Both the position numbers and the translations under genes were made by a program. DNA of 64,000 nt from Symbiodinium natans. Taxonomy: Eukaryota > Sar > Dinophyceae > Suessiales > Symbiodiniaceae. How positions within the stretch are numbered: position 1 is the first letter of the stretch; every line of letters begins with the position of its first letter. Positions 1 through 8,896 of this stretch are shown piece after piece. The stretch covers positions 227,243 to 291,242 of the forward strand of contig CAJNDS010002752.1 of NCBI GenBank assembly GCA_905221605.1, written 5' to 3'. The notes under the pieces were generated by a model. The model was not told the origin of the DNA, searched no databases, and saw only the letters and a program-made list of their open reading frames with translations.

Positions 1-361
1 ACCAACAAACACGGTCCCGTGCAGACCTCACAGCGACGGGTCGGCCAACTTGCAAGATGCAGAGGGTTTAGGGTTTAGGGTTTAGGGTTTAGGGTTTAGG
101 GTTTAGGGTTGCCGCATGTGTGGTGTGTTTTTTGGGCACCTCGTCCACAGGGTCTCACGACTTCATGCGTCTCTCGAAAGTCCCATCGTATAGCTCCGCA
201 CCGGCTAAGATACTGCAGAAAGTGCTTCAAGCCATCGGAGTGGAAATGGCCGAAGAGCAGCCACACCTGCATACGTTGTCATGCATCTGTCAATTTTTGC
301 ACAGCTTCCCAGACCCCCCCAAAAGGATCCAACGAGTAGATCCCCTCATATACGGGTGCCT

Positions 362-502
362 AAAAATGACCCAAGAGCAGCATGGCGGTACTATTTGGGG
401 GTTCTACTTTTTGAATGCTCCCACAAATCTAAGGGGTCCTAGAAATGACCCAAGAGCAGTATGGGGTACTATTTGGGGGCTCTACTTTTTGGTTTCTCCC
501 AG
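362..502. repeat. Two tandem copies of a 79-bp unit
   Basis: The segment containing AAATGACCCAAGAGCAG and CTATTTGGGGG occurs at about 364 and again at about 443, offset 79 bp. A weaker relative with CTTAAGGGGGATCTACTTTTGG lies near 2130-2155. The copies resemble the body of the short foldback or introner-like elements found elsewhere in the window. I see no gene in 1-720 apart from these and the telomere-type arrays. Confidence 0.7.
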
Positions 503-715
503 GGTTTAGGGTTTAGTGTTTAGGGTTTAGGGTTTAGGGTTTAGGGTTTGGGGTTTAGGGTTTAGGGTTTAGGGTTTAGGGTTTAGGGTTTAGGGTTTAG
601 GGTTTAGGGTTTAGGGTTTAGGGTTTAGGGTTTAGGGTTTAGGGTTTAGGGTTTAGGGTTTAGGGTTTAGGGTTTAGGGTTTAGGGTTTAGGGTTTAGGG
701 TTTAGGGTTTAGGGT
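500..715 (+). repeat. Long TTTAGGG array
   Basis: About 30 copies of the heptamer, nearly perfect, with a few variant units (TTTAGTG, TTTGGGG) near its left end. It follows the tandem 79-bp unit and precedes an exon-like island at 720-835. Confidence 0.95.
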
Positions 716-962
716 GGTGTGGACGTCTGCGGTCTTTGGCCAAGATGCAGGGCGATGAGCGTCCGACTTCGCGACCTCCGGAGCCACGAGCAGGATCTGG
801 GTTGGCTCCAGCTCCCCCGAGTTGCCTAATACTGAAATAGGAGGAAAAAAGACAATTTCGAGCTGTTTCTTAGGGATTTATGCTGAACTTGGGGAACCCT
901 AGGAAAGATTGCAATTTGTAGCTGCTTCTTAGGACTTAAAAGTACCCCAAAAATTGAAAAAC

Positions 963-1855
963 TCTTTCCAAGTTCTCCCCGGAGTTGCAGGGCCGCGTGT
1001 CAGCCCACAACAGGTCCGACCACTCCAAGGGTATGTGAAAGTCGGAGCTGCACGGCGATTCACGGTCACCGCTGTCCTGGCAGACAAGAATCATAACCTG
1101 AAATAACAGTCGAAGGGTGCCGAGCACCCTAAACCCTAAACCCTAAACCCTAAACCCTAAACCCTAAGTCACCTTGTCCTGGTACTGGATCCCGCAGGTC
1201 GTCACGCAGATGGAATCCAGCTGCATGTGCTTCCAAGGCAGCTGGCTCATGCCGCTCGCGGCCTGGTCCAAAACATGCCGGAGCCCGTCGAGACCTGTCA
1301 AGATCTGGGGGTCTTCTTCACCTGTTTTTTCATGAAAAAACATGTTTTTTCATGAAAAGACCTGTCAAGATCGGGGGGGTCTTCTTCAAGCTAAGGGTCG
1401 CGTGGTTTTTTGGAGACACCTCTTTTTGTTCTTTACTACTAGTTTATTACTATTATTAACATTTTTGTCATTATGATGCCTATTATTCTGATGATTATTA
1501 GTATTATCACAATTACGCCTTGGGGCCCCCGGTACACGGAAATCCCGCCTTCCTGCTGCGACACTTGCAGCGGATACTTGGCAGGGGTGCCGTGCACCGG
1601 ATGGAGCCAACACATCCATGACGACTCGCCAAACCTAGGTTGGTAGTTTAGGGTTTAGGGTTTAGGGTTTAGGGTTTATGGTTTAGGGTTTAGGGTTGCC
1701 CAGTAACTTAGGATGAAAAAGGGGTTCATAAGGGAACCTAAACCTACCAAAAAGGGAATAAGGGTACTACTGGGCATCCTAGAAACGGAGTCAGCGCGGT
1801 GGGCTTGTTCGACGTCATGCGGTATCGCATTCCATCTCCTCTTGAGCCAATCGGT
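963..1855 (-). CDS. Partial unrecognised protein gene, at least four exons, telomere-repeat introns
   Basis: Reading the minus strand gives exons 1855-1779, 1634-1519, 1294-1173 and 1097-963. The last three fit perfectly: 1634-1519 is 1 nt plus 38 codons plus 1 nt and ends at a GC donor (CAAG^GCGTAA); 1294-1173 is 2 nt plus 40 codons and ends at CAAG^GTGACT; 1097-963 is exactly 45 codons, from TTTCAG^GTT to AAGA^GTTTTT. The first exon joins in phase only if a GA donor is used at 1778, so that junction is less sure. The protein is soluble-looking and rich in Cys and Trp, with motifs such as SSWMCWLHPVHG, SVYRGPQG and LEWSDLLWAD. I do not recognise the family. The 75-bp intron 1172-1098 is mainly five telomere-type units. 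An island at 720-835 may hold a further 3' exon (GELEPTQILLVAPEVAK), but its junction does not fit simply. Start and end of the gene are not seen. Confidence 0.6.
1098..1172 (-). other. 75-bp intron built on telomere-type repeats
   Basis: On the minus strand it opens GTGACTTAGGG, continues as four TTTAGGG units, then a 29-nt non-repeat stretch, and closes TTATTTCAG. It separates two phase-0 exon ends. This is the cleanest single example in the window of a telomere-type array inside an intron with canonical GT-AG ends. Confidence 0.65.
1696..1775. mobile_element. Introner-like short TIR element, copy 1
   Basis: It starts TTGCCCAGTAACTTAGG and ends AGGGTACTACTGGGCATCC, so its ends are inverted copies of a TGCCCAGTA core. 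The inside holds the GGTTCATAAGGGAACC-type body also found at 9111-9224 and 14361-14479. It sits in the intron between the first two exons of the gene at 963-1855. Confidence 0.55.
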
Positions 1856-2892
1856 CTGCTAGCCTCCCGAATGATGGAAGTTTACCACAGCCTCTGTCAC
1901 AGCACAAAAATGGGCTTTGCGACTCTACGCGTATACACCGCCCGCATCCCGATCGACTGTACATACGAAGCATCTGAAGTTTGGACAGCAGCTCACACTC
2001 ATCTGTTTTTTGTACAAAATAAAGCCAAAAACAGCCAGGTGAAGCAACTTGACAACCCTAAACCCTAACCCCAAACCCGTACTTTAAAAAAATAAACCTG
2101 TACTACTATTGGGTCGTTTGAAGGAACCCTTAAGGGGGATCTACTTTTGGATCCTCCCAGGGGTCTGGGAACAAGACCCGCCCCGCAGAAGTGGACATTC
2201 ACCAGCATGTCGGAGACGAGAAGTTTATAAACAGTTCATCTGACGGAACGGGACATACAGGAAGTAGGACTAGGCAACATCAGAGCCCGTCAAGACATCC
2301 CCCCCCCAGGGCTCTGGGCTCTCACCCTCCCTTAGGGTTTAAAATTTCAAGCTCAGGGAGGTTCGCACAGCAACGCACAGGCAAAGCCTAAGGGCACAGA
2401 TGCTCAAAATGCAAAAGCGTTACGGCTGCGGGCAATGGAGAACAGAGGGAACGTCCACCCGATTTCAACAGGAGCTTTTCTGTGGCCGCTGTCGCTCGCA
2501 TTGTTTTGGGCTGTTGGCTTGACATTGTTTTGCTTATTAAAACAAGATTTGGTTCAAAAAACTGCGCTAAAGAAATGACCTGACAAGCTGCTGAGGGTGA
2601 GCCTATTTGCTCAAGAATCCTTCCAAAAATAGTAACATTCTGACTTGTGAGGGCAGAAGTAGGGATTCTTATCATTTTTCTGTGTTACTATTGTGCTTGT
2701 TGTTTTTTTTCAAACGGAATCTGTAGGAGGGCTTCTGCAGGACAGAAAGCGTCGCCCCTCCCCAAACCTTAAGCCCTCAGCCTTAAACCCTAAACTCTAA
2801 ACCCGAAACACAAGGTATCCTGCCTGAGAATCAGGAAGCCGAAGAAACAAGCGCATGAAAGCCGCAAGTCACTGCAGAGGCTCCAGACTTAG

Positions 2893-3034
2893 CATTTAGG
2901 GGTTTGGGGTTTAGGGTTTAGGGTTTAGGGTTTAGGGTTTAGGGTTTAGGGTTTAGGGTTTAGGGTGTAGGGTTTAGGGTTTAGGGTTTAGGGTTTAGGG
3001 TTTATTTAGGGTTTAGGGTTTAGGGGTTAGGTAG
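2893..3034 (+). repeat. TTTAGGG array followed by degenerate CCCTAAA tract
   Basis: A nearly perfect TTTAGGG array is followed, after a short spacer, by about 500 bp (3060-3540) of imperfect CCCTAAA-like units (CCCTGAA, CCCTTAA, CCCCTAA). The two face each other, giving a long imperfect inverted structure. Confidence 0.85.
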
Positions 3035-4440
3035 GGGTCAGGGTTTCGGGTCCGAGCCTTGTCGAACCTGAAGCCCGCCAAACCCTCAAGACGCCAAGCT
3101 TATAACACCTAAGACACCCGAACACCCGAATCCCCCAGACCCCTGAACCTCTAAACCTTAAAGCCCTTGAAAGCCTTCACCCTTGAACCCGAAACCCTGA
3201 AGTAAACCCCTGAAGCCCTAACGCCTCAACCCTCAAACCCTCAACCTTGAAGTAAACCCCTAAGCCCTAAACGCCTTAACCCGTAAACCTTTCAACCTTG
3301 ACCTGAACCCTGAACCTTACCCCCCAAACCCCTAACTCCCTAAAACCCTCAAAACCCCACACCCTTGAACCTAAACCCCTAACACCCTAAACCCTTAAGC
3401 CACCTCGAAACCCCTAAACCCCCGAACTCCCGAAACTCCTAACTCCCTAAGCCCTTAACCCTAAACCCTAAACCCCTCAAACCCTAAACCCTAAACCCTA
3501 AACCCTAAACCCTAAACCCTAAACCCTTAACCCTTAAAAGGGAGAGGCTCAGACCACAGCCTGCCGGCTTCGCAGAGTTGCGTCCGGACTTCGTCACCTG
3601 GAGTCTTCTCATGGGGTCTAGGGTTTAGGGTTTAGGGTTTAGGGTTTAGGGTTTAGGGTTTAGGGTTTAGGGTTTAGGGTTTAGGGTTTAGGGGATTCTA
3701 TGAGTTAGGATCTATATTTGGGGTCCCTTATTTTCGTAAAAACCAAAATAGAAATCAAGAGAAGATGTAGGGGGTTTGGGGTTTCGGGTTTAGGGTATTG
3801 GAAATCAGGAAGCTTTAGAGTTTAGGTTTAAAGGTTGAGGGGTTGAGGGGTTGAGGGTTGAGGGTCTAGGGTTTGGGGTTTGGGTTTAGGGTTTTGGGTT
3901 TGGGGGGTTTCAGGTTTAGGTCTAAGGGTTGGGGGGCTTTAGGGTTTAGGGTTTAGGGGTTGAGGGGTTCAAGGGTTGAGCTTACAGCTTAGGGTGGGAA
4001 ATAAACGCGATCCAGTGCCTGGAAAGACGTTTAGGGTTTAGGGTGTAGGGTTTTGGGTTTAGGGTTTAGGGTTTAGGGTTTAGGGTTAGGGTTTAGGGTG
4101 TAGGGTGTAGGGTGTAGGGTTTCGGGTTTAGGTTGCTTTTCTATCATATTAGCTTGTGGAATCCTTGTCTCACTGGGTGTTGGTTGTGTCTGGTCATCTG
4201 CGTTTGTATCAGTAGGGGCAGCACGATAATTGCTCTTGCGCCCTTCCTTGACCTCACTATGGGACAACTGTGAAACCCTGTTGCCATCGTCGACAGCTGC
4301 TTTTGTCGTCGTCTGCGTTCCTTTGGCAAAAGAACATGGGTGTCGGAGCACTTCCCGCCAGGCCCGGGTACAAGGGTGGCATCGAGCGCACCATGGGGGT
4401 CCTGCGGGGCCAAGACCCCGCTCCCGCCGTCCCAGGGTTT

Positions 4441-4767
4441 TCAGGTGGCATGTCCGCAGCTGACGCGGGTCGGTCTGTACCGACGTACAAATTCGGACTG
4501 CTCGTCGTTCAGCATGACATGTTGCTGGATGCGCTCAAGGCGTGGAAAGGTTTCCAACAGCCCCTGAACATGTTGCCACAGCAAGGTCCCCCCGAGGTGT
4601 ACACAGTCATACGGAGTCCTACGCACAACTTGTATCTTCTGCTTCAACGACAGCTGCTTGTTTGCCCGCGCTCTTTGGGGAGGAAGTATGGAGGCGCAAG
4701 AACACGGTCGTGGGAGAGTCCTCCTAGGCCTGACCCTAAGGCGGGCCCAGGGTAGCATCATGAGCAT
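4441..4767 (-). CDS. Possible exon of an unknown gene
   Basis: A minus-strand frame reads in a protein-like way (for example LERIQQHVMLNDEQSEFVRR), and the opposite strand is also open. No splice sites were resolved and no family is recognised. It lies next to the perfect hairpin at 4784-4848. Low confidence. Confidence 0.2.
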   Translation of the reverse strand: MLMMLPWARLRVRPRRTLPRPCSCASILPPQRARANKQLSLKQKIQVVRRTPYDCVHLGGTLLWQHVQGLLETFPRLERIQQHVMLNDEQSEFVRRYRPTRVSCGHAT

Positions 4768-4783
4768 GACTGGCTGTTCTCAG

Positions 4784-4848
4784 TAGTGCGGAATGAGGGC
4801 ACCATATCATCCCTTAAAGGGTATATACAGGGCCCTCATTCCGCACTA
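4784..4848. repeat. Perfect 17-bp inverted repeat (hairpin, MITE-like)
   Basis: TAGTGCGGAATGAGGGC at 4784-4800 is repeated exactly in inverse at 4832-4848, around a 31-bp loop that contains the palindrome CCCTTAAAGGG. The size and form fit a minimal foldback element. Flanks carry two diverged copies of a GGTAGCATCAT-containing segment (about 4751 and 4944). Confidence 0.8.
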
Positions 4849-5123
4849 AGGACTTGGGGAATGATTGGGATCCTGGGATAAGAAAGCATCATGCGCACAA
4901 TAGGGATCCTGGGAGCCTCCCCAAGCCCGGGCCCAAGGCCGGATAGCATCATTGGGGTGGAACCCTGGCCCCGAAAAAGCGGAGAGGCAGGACGCCCCAA
5001 AGTCCCGGAATGCCCCGCAGTCTGGCTGCAAAAGCCAGGTCACGCGGCCACAAACCCTAAACCCTAAACCCTAAACCCTGGTACGGATCTCGGCCAGCCT
5101 TTGGGGCTAGCTTTCGAGATTAG

Positions 5124-5275
5124 GGTTTAGGGTTTAGGGTTTAGGGGTTAGGGTTTAGGGTTTAGGGTTTAGGGTTTAGGGTTTAGGGTTTAGGGTTTAG
5201 GGTTTAGGGTTTAGGGTTTAGGGTTTAGGGTTTAGGGTTTAGGGTTTAGGGTTTAGGGTTTAGGATCTAGGGTTT
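5124..5275 (+). repeat. TTTAGGG array
   Basis: About 21 heptamers, with one variant unit near the left end and decay at the right end into ATCTAGGGTTTTAGGG. Confidence 0.95.
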
Positions 5276-6689
5276 TAGGGCAGCATTCACGCAAAGGTTC
5301 CCCAACTTATACAGGGGGGCTATGCTACGTTGGGAATAAGGAGGGCTCCCCCCCTTTTTGAAAAGGCCGCTGTGATGCTTGCTAGTGCTTCTTGCTGCGA
5401 GTCGTTCCTTTACTAGCTCCGGAGAACAGACTCCCAAACCCTAAACCCTAAACCCTGAACCCTTTCCAATTACACGAGTCAGGAGGCTGGGACACCACAG
5501 CGCGTTGCCGAAAAGCGTACGAAGCCACCTGGCCAGCGGGTTGACACAACGAGGTGCTGGGCCTGGGTTTAGGGTTATAGGGTTTAGGGTTTAGGGTTTA
5601 GGATTTAGGGTTTAGGGTTTAGGGTTTAGGATTTAGGGCTTGGGGCTTAGGGCTTAGGGTTAGGGTTTAGGGTTTAGGGTTTAGGTTTTAGGGTTTAGGG
5701 TTTAGGGCTGCCAGGTACCTCTGCGGCAGTCTGGCGTCTAAATCTGGAGAGGTAGCTTTCCGAAGGGCCGATTTACTGAGGAGACCTCTTGAGCGGAGTG
5801 TGCGAAGAAAAACCCTAAACCCTAAACCCTAAACCCTAAACCCTAAACCCTAAACCCTAAACAGAAGAAGAAGAAGAGCAGCAGGTGGAGGGGGAGGAGG
5901 AGGAGGAAAGCCAGAACGAACAGTTACAATCTCAACAAACTACTATGACCATTAAAAAATGACGATCATGGATTTTTGTTAACGTGCATGTGGATGTTGT
6001 TCTAAATTCTTATGCCAAGCCTAAGGCCGTAGGGTTCCCTTGCGCCTCGCCCTTGCGCCGCCTTGCGCCGTGCTAGTGTTTGGCCACGTCGGCAAACATG
6101 CCAACTACAAAACGTGGTACCGACAAGGTTTTCTGGGGATTTGTACTACGTACTAGAAGCGATGTTTCCATAAGCTGGCTGGATTGTCACTGTTTCGGTT
6201 GGATTGTCGCTGTTTTGAAGTACAGGCTTAGCACCGGAATCGATGTTTCATGACATGTTCAAACCAGTTTTATTGTGTCAGGGCCCATGGCTCCGCATCG
6301 GCCACGCGGTCTTGCGCCAGCCTTGCGCTTCCCTTGCGCCACCCTTGCGACGCGAGTCCCGCTGACAAACTAAACTCTAGACTCCAGACCCACTGACCTC
6401 TAACCTTGAACACATCCTATACGAAACCATCCTAAACCCTAAGCCCCAGACCCTCAACCCCTAAACCCTAACCTCTAACCCTAACACCTAAACTTGCAGA
6501 CCCCTGACCCTGTGCACGACAAGGCGGCGGCCTGATCTTAGAGTTTTGGGCTCCTGGCCCTTGCGCTCGCCCTTGCGCCCCCTTGCGCCGTGCTGGTTTT
6601 TGGCGCCATAGTTACACCAAGGCAACATACGTGTGGCCGGCCCAATTAAACTCGAAGAGGCGGGGGTTTAGAACAACGCCCATGTGACG

Positions 6690-6770
6690 ACGACGGCGAC
6701 GGCGACGGGGACGCGGACGCCGACGCCGACGCCGACGCGGACGCCGACGGCGATGGCGATGATGAGAGCA
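6690..6770. repeat. GACGGC/GACGCC minisatellite
   Basis: A GC-rich tract of 6-bp GACGGC, GACGCC and GACGCG units. It gives spurious Arg/Ala/Ser-rich frames on the minus strand. No gene is inferred. Confidence 0.8.
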
Positions 6771-7222
6771 TCGTCGTGGTGGCGGTAGTGGTGGTGGTGC
6801 AGTAACGAATGTCCAAGACCAAGGATCGCGTGGATCTCTGGTTCCTGTCTTCACATGACAAACTTGTGCACTCGGAGGGGCTGTGGGCACTCTTTTCACA
6901 AAAACGATCTTGCGTTTTCCGTCAGTGCCTATGTCTGGGATTTAAATGCGCTTTCGCTTGCGTGTTTGACCGATCGTTGCGTTTTTAACCGATCGTTGCT
7001 CCAGTTCGTACACTTCAGTGCCGGCATTCACCAAAAAAGGCACATGTGCGTCGAAATACAGCTATGCATGTTGCACATCATACATCCTCGACAGCGAGCG
7101 TGATGTTGTTGAACGTTCTTGTTGTGCCTTCAACCCCAACCCCTAAACCCTAAACCCTGCACCCTGAACCCTAATCCTCTCTAACCTATGCATATTTAAC
7201 GGCTGATGGCTTCGCGGTCTTC

Positions 7223-7306
7223 CACCAACACTTCGCGGACAAGCACCAACATTTCGAGGACAAGCACCAACAATTCACGGGCAAGCACCAACAATTCGCG
7301 GACAAG
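7223..7306. repeat. Four tandem copies of a 21-bp unit
   Basis: The units begin CACCAACA and end GGACAAG or GGGCAAG. There are four copies at 21-bp spacing, with small substitutions. Confidence 0.85.
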
Positions 7307-7917
7307 GGACTTAAGATGCTGAACCCTAAACCCTAAACCCTAAACCCCAAACCCTAAACCCTAAACTGCTCAAGGAATTCAGGTGCCCACCTGACATTCG
7401 GCGAAGGCAGAAGCCGCGAAGATGTCCGCCGATTCTGGGGGGTTTTAAGGGTTTAGGGTTAAGGGTTAAGGGCTTTAGGGGCTTTCGGGGCTTTAGGGGG
7501 TTTTGGGGGCTTTAGGGGTTTTGGGTGGTCGTTGCATTTAGGGGTTTTTGGGGTTTTAAGGGTTTAGGGGTTTTGGGGGTTTGGGGCTTTAGGGGTTGTA
7601 AGGATTTAAGTAGGGGTTTTCGGGTTTGGAGGCTTTTGGGGATTTTCGGGGATCTGAGGGGCTTCAGGGGATTAGGGGTTTTAACGAGGTCCCAATGTAG
7701 CCCTGCAGTCCTGGTCGCGGCCCTCAACGTTCAAGAACACGTCGGACTGGAAGTCCTTTGCTCTGCAGGGTTGCAACAGATGGGGGCCGGTTAGGGTTAA
7801 GAACCCGGCAACCAGAAGCATTGGACCACCGTCATATTGCAGGGTTTAGGGTTTAGGGGTTTAGGGTTTAGGGTCTAGGGTTTAGGGTTTAGGGTTTAGG
7901 GTTTAGGGTTTAGCAAC

Positions 7918-8896
7918 TTGGCGCGAGCATGTGTCCACCAGCAGCCAGCGAAATGATTGGGTGGCACCCGCACCACAGCACACCCAGACTGGAGAGCTGT
8001 GGACCTGGGCTCTGTTCAAGGGGTTTAAGGTTTGGGGGTTTAGGTTTCGGGTTTCGGGTTTAGGGTTTAGGGTTTCGGGTTTCGGGTTTCGGTTTTCGGG
8101 TTTCGTGTTTAGAGGTTTGGGACTTGGGTTACAGCCACTTGTCGGCGCGTGGGCGCCGTTTCATATTTTGGTGGAAGGTTCAGGTCTGCGGCTTCTGCAA
8201 GGGCCTCAAAGACTTTGCAAGCATCAGGACTTCGAACCTGAGCCTCATGATGCCTCATGCTGTGTTCGTTCTAGCCCTAAACCCTAAACCCTAAACCCTA
8301 AACCCGAAACCCCGGGTCCAGCAATGGGTCACACAAATCTTGGAGGGAAGAGGGTCGCATCGAATAAAACCCGGTCTTCGGGGACCCTTCGTGACTCTGC
8401 GGCCTCTCCAGCCACACCGGGGCCGGGGGGTTTAGGGTTTAGGGTTTAGGGTTTAGGGTTTAGGGTTTGGGGTTTGGGGTTTGGGGTTTGGGGTTTGGGG
8501 TTTGGGGGTTAGGGCTTGGGATTTGGGGTTCAGAGGTGAGCGAAACAGCCGAGAAGTCGCCTGCGCGCAAAGGAGAACTTCGCACCAGTAGCCATCTCGA
8601 TAGACCAGCGCGAAGTCCAACAACTCAGGCGGGCGAGTTTCCTGGCCCCGAGCGACGGGGCTGTGGGTGTTGGGACTTAGGCTTTGTGTTGTAGGGCTTA
8701 GGGCCTGTTTAGGGTTCAGGGTTGAGGGTTGAGGGTTGAATGTTGAGGGTTTGGGGCTTGGGGCTGCGGGTTTCCGGCTCACCCCCCCTCCCCCCACCCC
8801 AAGGACGCGATTTCTGGTTGCCTTCGCGGCGGACGGTTGTGTTCAAAACTCGCACCTCCGCATGCTTCGCCAGCACCAGGACATTCGAGTCGCCGC
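7918..8896 (-). CDS. ABC gene: C-terminal extension exons
   Basis: Four exons follow the ATPase domain: 8896-8856 (2 nt plus 13 codons), 8641-8561 (27 codons, ending at a GC donor CAG^GCGACT), 8270-8139 (44 codons) and 8004-7918 (29 codons). All junction phases agree with each other and with the T^GC donor at 8994. Motifs include DSNVLVLAKHAE, LLDFALVYRDGYWCEVLL and VCCGAGATQSFRWLLVD. This tail has no counterpart in typical ABCD or SbmA proteins, which end soon after the H-loop. I do not recognise it as a domain. The introns between these exons hold the arrays at 8276-8310, 8426-8470, 8700-8760 and the degenerate one at 8025-8110. The last exon ends at CAA^GTTGCT, so the gene continues downstream. 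Confidence 0.65.

Larger units (their letters stand above)
1856..7917. other. No confident gene; telomere-type arrays, degenerate derivatives and small repeats
   Basis: This stretch alternates telomere-type arrays with islands of 100-600 bp. 3036-3540 is a degenerate CCCTAAA-derived tract and 3770-3990 a degenerate TTTAGGG-derived tract. 7441-7680 is a G/T-rich decayed array. Islands at 2388-2675, 4257-4767 and 5880-6400 contain open frames but I could not place reliable splice sites or recognise a family. A minus-strand island at 7685-7765 reads in a protein-like frame (KDFQSDVFLNVEGRDQDC) and could be the next 3' exon of the ABC gene via acceptor CCAG^TCC. Confidence 0.6.

Noticed and set aside
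1-715. Window start as a true chromosome end
   Set aside because: Unique sequence precedes the first array and array orientation flips many times afterwards. These are interstitial blocks.
1844-1853. TTGGCTCAAG (minus strand) as a spliced-leader relic
   Set aside because: It falls inside a phase-consistent exon of the gene at 963-1855 and encodes part of DWLKR, so a chance match is simpler.
7223-7306. CRISPR-like array
   Set aside because: Directly tandem 21-bp units without spacers, in a eukaryotic context.
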